Assembly (NCBI GenBank): GCA_017414535.1
Contig: JAFQMA010000007.1
Coordinates: forward strand, 1-36,117
Direction of reading: 5' to 3'
DNA length: 36,117 nt
From: Clostridia bacterium
Lineage (GTDB): Bacteria > Bacillota > Clostridia > Oscillospirales > SIG627
Each line of letters opens with the position of its first letter. The first letter of the stretch is position 1. The notes under the pieces were generated by a model that searched no databases, was not told the DNA's origin, and saw only the letters and a program-made list of their open reading frames with translations. The translations under genes were made by a program, and so were the position numbers. Shown here one piece after another: positions 1 through 7,287 of the stretch.

Positions 1-76
1 ACAAAAAAGCTATCCCCCCTTTTTGTTCAACAAACAAACGGGGAAAACAGTTACTTTTTTTCCACTTTTTTAAAAG

Positions 77-112
77 AAAAAGCGATCCGAGATCGATCGG
101 ATCGCTTTTTTT
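77..112 (+). terminator. Intrinsic terminator, probably for a gene left of the window
   Basis: A perfect 14-bp inverted repeat (77-90 with 97-110, loop 91-96) ends in a run of T. It works as a plus-strand terminator. The A-rich left arm means it could also act on the minus strand as a second stop for the DUF4956 transcript. A short plus-strand frame is open from base 2 and stops at 71-73, just before the hairpin. That would fit the tail of a gene lying mostly outside the window, but about 23 codons is too little to be sure. Confidence 0.75.
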
Positions 113-149
113 GTTTCTGATAAAGTGCGTTTTCGTGACCTACCGCACA

Positions 150-178
150 AAAAAAACAGCCCTTGCGGGCTGTTTTTA
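150..178 (-). terminator. Intrinsic terminator of the VTC-DUF4956 operon
   Basis: An 11-bp inverted repeat (152-162 with 167-177) has a GC-rich core and a four-base loop. Read on the minus strand it is followed by a run of T. It lies about 30 bases beyond the stop codon of the DUF4956 gene, as expected for the end of that transcript. Confidence 0.85.
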
Positions 179-207
179 CAGATAACCGTTTTTTGTTGCT
201 TTTATTC

Positions 208-888
208 TTACAGTGTGGTCTCACCGCGGAAGCTGACGGCAGAGGCATCCACCACGCCGTCTACGCGGGAAAGATCCTCCACAAGGGACAGCATAGCGGG
301 GGTCATTTTCGTTTCAAGGCAAAGCTCGATGAGCTCTGCGGAGGCTGTTTTGGATTTGACCTTCATGTTTTTCAGGCTCACGAGGGCCTCCTCCACCGCC
401 TCCTTGGCGGAGGTACGATAACGAACCACGAGAAGGTAGGGTGCGGAGCGCATTCTACGACTGCAAAAATACCATGCAAGATACAGAAGGCCGAGACCAA
501 GGTTGGTAATCAACGCAATATACACAAGACCCGCGCCTGCCATAATGCCTGCGCTGATAGCCCAGAACATAAAGACGGTATCGGTAGGATCCTTTACTGC
601 GGTGCGGAACCGGACGATGGAAAGGGCGCCCACCATACCAAGGGACAGGGTCAGGTTGGTGGTCACGGTCATGATCACGACGGAGGTGACCATGGAGAGA
701 AGAACCAAGGAAAATACAAAGCTCTTCTGGAAGGCGACGCCCTGGAAGGTGACCCGATAGATCAGAACAACGAAAAGGGCGACAAAGAAGGAGACAAGAA
801 GTCCCGTTGCAATGCGGTCACCGGACATGGTAGTCTGAAATTCATTCTCAAAGGTAGTTTTAAAAAATGTGATGATCTGATTTAACAT
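208..888 (-). CDS. DUF4956 family membrane protein
   Basis: About 226 residues. Three or four hydrophobic helices in the N-terminal half (GLLVSFFVALFVVLIYRV, FVFSLVLLSMVTSVVIMTV, then the region from FWAISAGIMAGAG onward) are followed by a soluble C-terminal domain of about 80 residues. The segment LSIVRFRTAVKDPTDTVF is the hallmark of DUF4956. The family is known mainly as a partner of VTC-domain polyphosphate polymerases; its biochemical role is not established. I chose the ATG at 888 because it overlaps the stop codon of the upstream VTC gene by seven bases, which suggests translational coupling. An ATG at 915 is possible but has no ribosome binding site. The pair suggests a membrane-associated polyphosphate or anionic-polymer system. 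Confidence 0.88.
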   Translation of the reverse strand: MLNQIITFFKTTFENEFQTTMSGDRIATGLLVSFFVALFVVLIYRVTFQGVAFQKSFVFSLVLLSMVTSVVIMTVTTNLTLSLGMVGALSIVRFRTAVKDPTDTVFMFWAISAGIMAGAGLVYIALITNLGLGLLYLAWYFCSRRMRSAPYLLVVRYRTSAKEAVEEALVSLKNMKVKSKTASAELIELCLETKMTPAMLSLVEDLSRVDGVVDASAVSFRGETTL

Positions 889-1568
889 ACGATAGATCCG
901 ATCCTTTCCATGCATTGGCTGTATTTGGATATGGCAGAGGGCGTTTTCGGAACGTCCTCCAAAAGCTGTGTAATAAAGGGGGGCAAAAAGGAATCAAACT
1001 TCACCTCAAGGATCACCTCTTCCCCATCCAGGACGGGGAAGGCGGGAGGGGGCGAGGCAAGATCACCTCGGAAGGGTGCCGCACGAAGAGAGGAATCCAA
1101 GGTGACACGGACGTTTCCCGCGGGGTACAGAAAAGCACGTCGCTCATATTCCACGAACAGCGTAGGGCGCATTCTTTCCGCTTCCCTTTTCAGCAGGAAG
1201 GCCTCCAGAAGCGGAGGCGGAGCAGCCATTTTCAAATCTCGGCTAAGAGCTAAGTCTTCAGCTACGGAAAAGGGTAAGGACGTATAAGATTTGAAGGAGA
1301 GGCTTCCCTGCTTTCTCTTTTCCTCCAAACGAATATAGCCGACATCGTCGTTATAATAGCGAAGGCGCCACTTGACACGGTCGCGGAAGCCGCCCAGCTT
1401 ATCGTGATAGGCTGCAAGATCCGGATCGTCAAAATAGAGGCTTCGGATACGATAGAAGCCGTTCGCGGCGGTGTGTCGGTCCCTTCGCAAAACAGTGGAT
1501 AAACGCATTTCAAGAAGGCGGGCATAGGCCATGGGGATATAGTATTTCAATTCGGAACGCGGGGTCAA
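882..1568 (-). CDS. VTC-domain polyphosphate polymerase-like protein
   Basis: 228 residues, a stand-alone VTC domain. Family landmarks are visible in order: the N-terminal R-x-E-x-K-Y, YRIRSLYFDDPD, KWRLRYYND, the basic strand RLEEKRKQ, RPTLFVEYERRAF, RVTLDSSLR and the C-terminal ILEVKFD. In the yeast VTC complex and its bacterial relatives these basic and acidic residues line a tunnel that makes polyphosphate from ATP with bound metal. Activity here is inferred from the family. The start is a TTG at 1568 behind a strong AAGGAGG at about 1573-1579. It is the first gene of a two-gene operon with the DUF4956 protein and has its own near-perfect promoter. Confidence 0.88.
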   Translation of the reverse strand: MTPRSELKYYIPMAYARLLEMRLSTVLRRDRHTAANGFYRIRSLYFDDPDLAAYHDKLGGFRDRVKWRLRYYNDDVGYIRLEEKRKQGSLSFKSYTSLPFSVAEDLALSRDLKMAAPPPLLEAFLLKREAERMRPTLFVEYERRAFLYPAGNVRVTLDSSLRAAPFRGDLASPPPAFPVLDGEEVILEVKFDSFLPPFITQLLEDVPKTPSAISKYSQCMERIGSIVC

Positions 1569-1621
1569 GGCTGCCTCCTTTCATGCATAGAACGAATGAA
1601 TATGCATAGAATTTACAAATT

Positions 1622-1650
1622 ATTTTAGCAAAGAACGCATTCTTTGTCAA
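1622..1650 (-). promoter_or_regulatory. Sigma-A promoter of the VTC-DUF4956 operon
   Basis: On the minus strand a perfect TTGACA (-35, 1645-1650) and TAAAAT (-10, 1622-1627) are separated by 17 bases. The spacer holds an inverted repeat, AAAGAA-n4-TTCTTT (1629-1644), that could be an operator. A 10-base direct repeat, ATGCATAGAA, occurs at 1583-1592 and 1602-1611 between the likely start site and the coding region. Confidence 0.85.
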
Positions 1651-1662
1651 CCGGAGGTGCCT

Positions 1663-2175
1663 GTGAAAAAAGTCCTATGCCTTTGTCTGGTCCTCACCCT
1701 CATACTGCTATGCTCCTGCCGTGGGGAGAATAGCAACGGCGGCGTTACGCACTGCCCGTTGCAGGGGACATGGAGCGCCATAATAAAAAACGGAGAGCGT
1801 ACCGACGCCTGCTCCGTTCATTTTGATGAAAGCGGTACGGTCACCCTGCGATATACCGATCCGAATTCGGTTCTTTTTGATATGGAAGAAATCGCTGACG
1901 GGCAAGGAGTCAAGGTAAAATTCGGCGAGATCCTCAGCGAAAAGAAGGGTGATTCCCTTCCCTCGACACGTCTTTGGCGGGCACGTGCTCTCCTTGAGAG
2001 CAATGCCGAGGAGACGCGTGAGAATGATAAGATCCTCCTTGCCGCCGGGAGCGAAGGTGCGCAAATAAGGCTTTTGGTAACGAAAGAAAAGAAAACGCCC
2101 CTAAGCATTGAGATTTCAGACCGCTACGGAGACTTGTCCCTTTGCTTTGAGAGGGATGGCAGTGACCAATCGTAA
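1663..2175 (+). CDS. Small secreted lipoprotein of unknown function
   Basis: About 170 residues. The N-terminus is a lipoprotein signal: two lysines, a leucine-rich core and a lipobox ending LLCSC, so the mature protein should start at a lipidated cysteine near residue 19. The rest is hydrophilic, with PLQGTWSA near the start of the mature part and several predicted strands. That resembles the small beta-barrel lipoproteins common in Clostridia, but I recognise no specific family. The GTG at 1663 is chosen over the GTG at 1657 because GGAGG (1653-1657) would overlap the earlier codon and sits five bases before the later one. It is divergent from the VTC operon. No terminator separates it from the MazF-like gene. 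Confidence 0.75.
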   Translation: MKKVLCLCLVLTLILLCSCRGENSNGGVTHCPLQGTWSAIIKNGERTDACSVHFDESGTVTLRYTDPNSVLFDMEEIADGQGVKVKFGEILSEKKGDSLPSTRLWRARALLESNAEETRENDKILLAAGSEGAQIRLLVTKEKKTPLSIEISDRYGDLSLCFERDGSDQS

Positions 2176-2267
2176 AACGGTACATAGTATAAAAGAGCGG
2201 AATAAAACCAAAAACGCATGGTAAAAATAGTCTTAAGAAAAATCGTTGTGCGTTTGGAGTGATAAAT

Positions 2268-2612
2268 TTGAACGTAAAAAGAGGAGACATTTATTATGCC
2301 GATCTAAGCCCGGTGGTAGGCTCAGAGCAGGGTGGCATACGCCCCGTGGTGATCGTTCAGAACGACGTAGGAAATAAGCACAGCCCAACGGTGATCGCCG
2401 CCGCCATCACCAGCCGTACCACCAAGGCAAGGCTTCCCACCCACATAGAGGTGATCGCAGAAAACAACGGACTTGCAAAGAACTCGGTCATCCTCCTGGA
2501 ACAGATACGTACCATCGACAAGCGTCGTTTGAAGGAAAAAATGGGCCATCTGGAGGAGGATACCATGAAAAAGGTCAATGAGGCCATCAATATCAGCTTT
2601 GGATTAATGTAA
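2268..2612 (+). CDS. MazF/PemK-family endoribonuclease toxin (EndoA-like)
   Basis: 114 residues, the normal size for Bacillus EndoA/NdoA. The conserved N-terminus [20 protein letters not shown], then [10 protein letters not shown], the [12 protein letters not shown] strand and [13 protein letters not shown] identify the family, which cuts mRNA at short sequence motifs. The TTG at 2268 is preferred because GGAG at 2256-2259 lies eight bases upstream; the GTG at 2259 overlaps that site. In Bacillus a MazE-like antitoxin gene precedes the toxin. Here the 90 bases upstream hold no such gene, so the antitoxin is elsewhere, unrecognised or missing. Confidence 0.92.
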   Translation: MNVKRGDIYYADLSPVVGSEQGGIRPVVIVQNDVGNKHSPTVIAAAITSRTTKARLPTHIEVIAENNGLAKNSVILLEQIRTIDKRRLKEKMGHLEEDTMKKVNEAINISFGLM

Positions 2613-2639
2613 CGGGTCGCCTTACGGCGATCCGTTTTT
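2612..2639 (+). terminator. Terminator after the MazF-like gene
   Basis: A 10-bp stem (2612-2621 with 2626-2635, one G-U pair) with a TTAC loop is followed by TTTTT. It starts at the stop codon of the toxin gene. It also faces the end of the convergent activase-like gene. Confidence 0.8.
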
Positions 2640-2643
2640 GTTA

Positions 2644-3345
2644 TCAATACAGGGGGATCCCGTAATTTTTGAAGACGGCACGGTACTGCGCGATCTCCTC
2701 ATCACTCATGCCGCTACGACGAAAATCCAATACGACACTTTTGAAATTCTTCATTTCCATGATGACGGTGGCAAAGGCCCCTGCGGCATGATGATTAAGC
2801 CCTTGAATCACAGGAATCTGAATGCGATTGGGGTAATCGCTTTGATCAAGAAAACACAACCGACTCCAAACCTGTTCATAAGAATAGTCACGAAAGGGAC
2901 GGTGCAAATGCGGAATGGGTGATAAAAGACGGAGCAAAAACAGGTCGGTCACGGGGCGCATCCGCTTGAACACATCCTCGGATACGTGCCCGCAGGTCTC
3001 CACCTGCAGGTGCATACCAAGCTTCTTTACGTGTCGCGCCAGATCGTAGCAAAGATCTGCCTCCCTCATAGGCTCGGCGCCCATAAAATTAATACCTAAG
3101 GGGCCCGAGCTGTACCACAGTTTCTCCTCAGTCAGATAGGCCTTTAATTCCGCCACGGTATAAGATAGCTTTTCCGCCGCATCCTCTCCGTAGGCGTGCT
3201 CAGGAATGAACGGATACGGCAGGCAGGCACAGTGACAGTCGCCCTGACAGTGGCGGAACAGAATAGCGGAGCGAACGCCGTCGCCGATATCCGTGCGAAA
3301 ATGCAAAAAACCTTGGATCCGATAGTGTTTATTCCAATACAGCAA
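2644..3345 (-). CDS. Divergent radical-SAM protein related to pyruvate formate-lyase activases
   Basis: 233 residues, a little shorter than PflA (about 245). The start is a TTG at 3345 with AAAGGAGGG just upstream. Family resemblance: FRTDIGDGVRSAILF near the N-terminus, a cysteine cluster at once after it, INFMGAEP where activases have SGGEP, VETCGHV, and a C-terminus ending in YGIPLY. Key motifs deviate. The cluster reads C-QGD-C-H-C-A-C, so the canonical C-x3-C-x2-C is not present. GGE is GAE. The D-[IL]-K motif is replaced by LLRLLSP. It may be an activase with a rearranged cluster site, or one that has lost radical chemistry. No glycyl-radical enzyme lies nearby. It is divergent from spoIVA, with 111 bases between the two starts. 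Confidence 0.72.
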   Translation of the reverse strand: MLYWNKHYRIQGFLHFRTDIGDGVRSAILFRHCQGDCHCACLPYPFIPEHAYGEDAAEKLSYTVAELKAYLTEEKLWYSSGPLGINFMGAEPMREADLCYDLARHVKKLGMHLQVETCGHVSEDVFKRMRPVTDLFLLRLLSPIPHLHRPFRDYSYEQVWSRLCFLDQSDYPNRIQIPVIQGLNHHAAGAFATVIMEMKNFKSVVLDFRRSGMSDEEIAQYRAVFKNYGIPLY

Positions 3346-3377
3346 TCCGCTCCCTCCTTTTTTCGTTTCATTGTAGC

Positions 3378-3408
3378 GAATACAAGCAAAAAAGTAAAGA
3401 CATATTTT
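3378..3408 (+). promoter_or_regulatory. Possible sigma-E promoter of spoIVA
   Basis: GAATACA (3378-3384) and CATATTTT (3401-3408) resemble the sigma-E -35 and -10 elements and lie about 50 bases before the spoIVA start. The spacer is 16 bases, longer than usual, so this is only a tentative match. spoIVA is transcribed by mother-cell sigma-E in Bacillus. Confidence 0.3.
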
Positions 3409-3456
3409 CCCAAAGAGTGCCATAAACTCTACAAAGAGTTTTTCGGAGGAAAAGAA

Positions 3457-4938
3457 ATGGCTGTAACAGAAAGCATCTACAAGGATATTGCTACTCGCAC
3501 GGGCGGCGATATCTATATCGGCGTCGTAGGACCCGTAAGAACGGGAAAATCCACCTTCATCAAGCGTTTCATGGAATCGGTAGTGCTGCCTCGCATGGCA
3601 GACGGACCCGTAAGAGACCGTGCAAAGGACGAAATGCCTCAAAGCGGCTCAGGCAAGGTCGTTATGACGACAGAGCCAAAATTCGTACCGGACGAAGCTG
3701 TCTACATTGAGATCGAAAAAGAGATCGGGTTTCACTTAAAGCTGATTGACTGCGTTGGTTTCACCGTTCCCGAGGCGGGAGGATTAGAGGAGGACGGGCA
3801 GCCACGCCTTGTGAACACTCCCTGGTCCGAGGAAGCCATCCCCTTTGATCAGGCCGCCACTCTCGGCACAAAAAAAGTCATCGGAGAGCATTCTACGGTC
3901 GGTATCGTTGTAACCACAGACGGCAGTATCGGGGAGATCCCGCGAGAAGCCTATATTGCCGCAGAGGACGAGGCGATAGGCCAAATGAAGGAAACAGGCA
4001 AGCCCTTTGTGATCCTGTTGAACACCCAATATCCCGAGCGACAGGAAAGCATGGAGCTGGCCCGACAGCTCAGCGAACGGCATAAGGCCGCGGTCGTGCC
4101 CGTCAACTGCTTTCTTTTAGGCGAAACGGAGATCCTTGACATCATGCGAAAGCTGGTGCTTGAATTCCCCGTAAGGGAGATCTGTGTGCGCATTCCCGCG
4201 TGGGTAAACTCCTTGCCTAAGGATCACAAAGTAAGAGGTCACGTTCAGAATCTTTTAACGCCCCCTCTTTCTGCCATCAAAAAAACAGGTGAGCTTGAGG
4301 CTCTTTGGGAGACCGTTGAAGCCGACGAGGTGATCCACGGGATCCGCCCCGTCAAGACCGATCTGGGGAGCGGAAGATTCTGTCTTGAGGCACAGTTCCG
4401 TTCTGAGATCTTCTATCGGGTGCTCAGTGAGGCCAGCGGCATGGAGATCGGAGGAGAAGAGGATCTGATCGCTCAATTCGGAACGCTCTCCCTTATGAAG
4501 CAACGCTACGACAAGATCGCCGATGCACTGGCACAGGTGGAGGAATGCGGTTACGGCATCGTCACACCCGCTATTGAGGATCTGACCCTGGAGGAGCCGG
4601 AGATCGTAAAGCAGGCGGGTGGATACGGTGTAAAGCTGAAGGCAAGTGCTCCCTCTATCCATATGATCCGCGCCAATATCAAGGCGGAGATTTCCCCCAT
4701 TGTGGGAAGCGAAAGTCAGTCGGAGGATATCGTTAAATTCCTCTTGAAGGAATTTGAGGAGGACCCCGCCAAGATCTGGCAATCCAATATGTTCGGAAAA
4801 TCCCTGTACGAGCTTGTAAACGAGGGTCTGAATACGAAGCTCAACCACATGCCCGACGAGGCGAGAGCAAAGCTGGGCGAGACTCTTCAAAAGATCATCA
4901 ACGAGGGAAGCGGCGGACTGATCTGCATTATTTTATAA
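3457..4938 (+). CDS. spoIVA: Stage IV sporulation protein A, spore-coat base-layer ATPase
   Basis: 493 residues, matching the usual length of about 492. SpoIVA hydrolyses ATP to polymerise on the outer forespore membrane, where it anchors the coat and helps cortex formation. The Walker A motif is G25-P-V-R-T-G-K-S-T33. The C-terminus ends in GSGGLICIIL, the conserved tail that interacts with SpoVM-coated membrane. The ATG at 3457 follows GGAGG at 3445-3449. The reading frame stays open further upstream, but that extension lies under the divergent activase-like gene and has no support. The gene is a single unit with its own terminator and marks the organism as an endospore former. Confidence 0.97.
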   Translation: MAVTESIYKDIATRTGGDIYIGVVGPVRTGKSTFIKRFMESVVLPRMADGPVRDRAKDEMPQSGSGKVVMTTEPKFVPDEAVYIEIEKEIGFHLKLIDCVGFTVPEAGGLEEDGQPRLVNTPWSEEAIPFDQAATLGTKKVIGEHSTVGIVVTTDGSIGEIPREAYIAAEDEAIGQMKETGKPFVILLNTQYPERQESMELARQLSERHKAAVVPVNCFLLGETEILDIMRKLVLEFPVREICVRIPAWVNSLPKDHKVRGHVQNLLTPPLSAIKKTGELEALWETVEADEVIHGIRPVKTDLGSGRFCLEAQFRSEIFYRVLSEASGMEIGGEEDLIAQFGTLSLMKQRYDKIADALAQVEECGYGIVTPAIEDLTLEEPEIVKQAGGYGVKLKASAPSIHMIRANIKAEISPIVGSESQSEDIVKFLLKEFEEDPAKIWQSNMFGKSLYELVNEGLNTKLNHMPDEARAKLGETLQKIINEGSGGLICIIL

Positions 4939-4942
4939 ACAC

Positions 4943-4973
4943 ACCCCGACGGAGCTTCCGTCGGGGTCTTTTA
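4943..4973 (+). terminator. Terminator of spoIVA
   Basis: An 11-bp GC-rich perfect stem (4943-4953 with 4957-4967) with a three-base loop is followed by a T-rich stretch. Confidence 0.9.
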
Positions 4974-4996
4974 TTATTCATTATGCGTAATAAGTC

Positions 4997-5025
4997 TTGT
5001 TTTTTTTCGGAAGAAGTGTTATAAT
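4997..5025 (+). promoter_or_regulatory. Sigma-A promoter of the rsmA operon
   Basis: TTGTTT (-35, 4997-5002) and a perfect TATAAT (-10, 5020-5025) are separated by 17 bases. The -10 lies about 30 bases before the rsmA start, so the leader is very short. Confidence 0.8.
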
Positions 5026-5055
5026 AAAGTGATTAAGTATCTTCGAGAGGAACCA

Positions 5056-5928
5056 ATGAATCTATATTCATCCAAAGAAATGACGCTTCTTCTGGAACGG
5101 CACGATTTTTTCTTCAAAAAGAATCTCGGCCAAAATTTTTTGATGAACGAAGCCACCGCTCTTCGTATTGCTACCGCGGCAAGGGAGACCGTCACCGAAG
5201 ACGGCCCGGTGCTGGCTCTGGAGATCGGCCCGGGTGCGGGCTCGCTGACACTTCAGCTTTCCAAACTCTTTGACAGAGTGCACGCTCTGGAGATCGACCC
5301 GCACCTGCTGGGCGTTTTGGAAGAAAGCCTGAAGGACTGCGAAAACGTTACCGTAGAAAACTGCGATGCCTTGCAATTCGATTATCAAAGCCTCCTTACC
5401 CGCTATCCCAACCATCACATCACCGTTTGCTCCAATCTTCCCTATTACATTACGAGCGAGGTGATCATGCTTCTTTTGGAAAGCGGTATCCCGCTGACAG
5501 GCATTACCGTCTTGATCCAAAAGGAGGCCTGCACTCGCTTCACTGCAGCCCCTGCCACGCCCGATTACGGTGCCATTTCAGCGGCTACCGCCTACCGCGC
5601 TACCGCAAAGAAGCTGTTTCAGGTGGGCCCCGGCAACTTCATCCCCAGACCGAAGGTAGACTCCGCTGTACTCCGTCTGATTCCGAGAAAGGAAAAGGCG
5701 GTACAGGTAGAAAACGAGGCACTTTTCTTCAAGATCATTCGAGCCGCTTTTTCCGCTCGCAGAAAGACTCTGCTGAACGCACTGACGGGCGGCGGCATCG
5801 GAGAAAAGGAAAGACTTGAAGCTCTTTTAACGGAATGCGAGATAGATCCCGCAAGAAGGGGCGAGACCCTTTCCTTGGACGAATTTGCAAGAATCGCAAA
5901 TATTTTGAACAAAACAGAGGAATCATAA
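5056..5928 (+). CDS. rsmA: 16S rRNA dimethyladenosine methyltransferase (KsgA)
   Basis: 290 residues. It dimethylates two adjacent adenines near the 3' end of 16S rRNA during small-subunit assembly, using S-adenosylmethionine. Visible motifs: KKNLGQNFL at the N-terminus, the SAM-binding loop EIGPGAGSLT, the acidic strand ALEIDPHLL, the catalytic NLPYYITSE, and FIPRPKVDSAVLRL before the C-terminal helical domain. The ATG at 5056 follows AGAGG by five bases; an in-frame start at 5029 is less likely. It heads an eight-gene operon, and its TAA stop directly abuts the next ATG. Confidence 0.96.
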   Translation: MNLYSSKEMTLLLERHDFFFKKNLGQNFLMNEATALRIATAARETVTEDGPVLALEIGPGAGSLTLQLSKLFDRVHALEIDPHLLGVLEESLKDCENVTVENCDALQFDYQSLLTRYPNHHITVCSNLPYYITSEVIMLLLESGIPLTGITVLIQKEACTRFTAAPATPDYGAISAATAYRATAKKLFQVGPGNFIPRPKVDSAVLRLIPRKEKAVQVENEALFFKIIRAAFSARRKTLLNALTGGGIGEKERLEALLTECEIDPARRGETLSLDEFARIANILNKTEES

Positions 5929-7287
5929 ATGAAACGATGGATCAGCGTATTGGCCGTGCTTGTTGCGCTGCTGATGCTTACCTTGCCCACAAGCGCCAAT
6001 ACCATAGAGAAGCTGCAGGAGATCTATAACAACCTGTCCGCTTATATGTATGAGCCTTATTTTGAAAAATCCGAATCCTTCACTGAATACAAGGAAGCCT
6101 TTGAGGAGCTGAAGGCCTTCCTAAAGGAAGATACGACGCCAACGCAAAAAGAGATCTCCCACCATTATCAGCGCATGAAGGCCGCCTTCTCCGCACTGAT
6201 GCTGGAGACCTTTGATTACAGCGAGATCGTCGCACAAGCCGAAACGTATCAGACCATGGATTCCTTCCTCTTCACCTCCGTCAGCTGGGAAAAGCTCGTT
6301 TCTGCCGCTGACACCATCATACGTGAATTGGATTCTCCCATGCTTTTCACGAGAAATCCCAACACCAGCTTCGACGAATATTCTGCAGTCGTTCAAAATC
6401 ACATTCGTTCTCTTTCCAATGCTTTTACCGACGCTTATAACGAACTGGAAATGGTGCTTCCCGAGATCAACGTAACGAAACAGCAGCTCGGTGCACTGGC
6501 AAAGCACGCGGAAAATACCGCCCATTTTGAATCCTTCTTCGCCTCCTCCTTCTGGGAGGAATACGAGATCTGCCTTGACGAGGCTAAGACGGTGGCTGAG
6601 CTACGCAACCCAAGACAAACAAGGATCGATGCAGCCGCCGCCGATCTGCTTGCGGCCTACAAGAATTTGATGGACGACTGCACGGATCAAAAGCCCGTGA
6701 CCGAGGCGCTGGCGCAATACAATCTGCTGAATGCGGACAAGTACACGGCGGAAAGCTGGGCCCGTTACGAGGAAAACGCGTTAGCGCTGCTCGAGCGTAT
6801 GAAGAAGCCCTACTTCTTCTATTTGCCGAAGAAAGCCCCTACCAATACCGTCAATTATTTCGCTGAGCGCTTTTTCGTTAAGGCCGCCGCATATACCAAT
6901 ACGGATTATAAATTGCTGGTCACCACGGAATCCTTTGAAGCGTTGCAAGCACTGTGTCTGCGTTATCAGAATATCTCCTGCTCCGAGGGGCTGGAGGTGA
7001 AAAGAAACCGCCTTTTGACCTGCGTTGCCGATGCAAGAGAGGTCATGAAGAATGAATACGTTACCCCCTCACAAATCACTGCGGCAGGAGAAGCGATCCT
7101 GACAGCAGCAAACGATCTGGAGCTTTCAGAGAAGTTTCTGCAGGCAGAAATGGATCAAGTGGTGAAGCAGGATTCCTCTACGATCCAGAAAATCGTCCTT
7201 CTTACCACCTTTTCCCTTGTGCTCTCACTCGGCTTTGCATGCGTAACGTCCTATCGATTCTTTGGAAGGTTGAATTGGAGAAAATGA
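5929..7287 (+). CDS. Secreted, C-terminally membrane-anchored protein with FIVAR-like helical repeats
   Basis: 452 residues. An N-terminal signal peptide (MKRWISVLAVLVALLMLTLP, likely cut after TSANT) is followed by about 390 residues of helical sequence. Several stretches match the FIVAR pattern of YT-x-ESW-x-x-Y and aromatic-rich helices, clearest at DKYTAESWARYEENALALLE; SVSWEKLVSAADTII and TTESFEALQALCLRY look related. One transmembrane helix (IVLLTTFSLVLSLGFACV) near the C-terminus precedes a short basic tail, so the body should face outward. FIVAR modules occur in large cell-surface proteins, but this architecture is not one I can name. It starts on the base after the rsmA stop and overlaps the next start as ATGA, so it is probably translationally coupled to both neighbours. 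Confidence 0.8.
   Translation: MKRWISVLAVLVALLMLTLPTSANTIEKLQEIYNNLSAYMYEPYFEKSESFTEYKEAFEELKAFLKEDTTPTQKEISHHYQRMKAAFSALMLETFDYSEIVAQAETYQTMDSFLFTSVSWEKLVSAADTIIRELDSPMLFTRNPNTSFDEYSAVVQNHIRSLSNAFTDAYNELEMVLPEINVTKQQLGALAKHAENTAHFESFFASSFWEEYEICLDEAKTVAELRNPRQTRIDAAAADLLAAYKNLMDDCTDQKPVTEALAQYNLLNADKYTAESWARYEENALALLERMKKPYFFYLPKKAPTNTVNYFAERFFVKAAAYTNTDYKLLVTTESFEALQALCLRYQNISCSEGLEVKRNRLLTCVADAREVMKNEYVTPSQITAAGEAILTAANDLELSEKFLQAEMDQVVKQDSSTIQKIVLLTTFSLVLSLGFACVTSYRFFGRLNWRK

Noticed and set aside
2641..2922. Short plus-strand frame opposite the end of the activase-like gene
   Set aside because: No ribosome binding site and no family; the minus-strand protein continues through it with recognisable motifs.
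3196..3456. N-terminal extension of spoIVA by 87 codons
   Set aside because: The extension overlaps the divergent activase-like gene and lacks homology. GGAGG precedes the ATG at 3457, and the resulting length matches the family.
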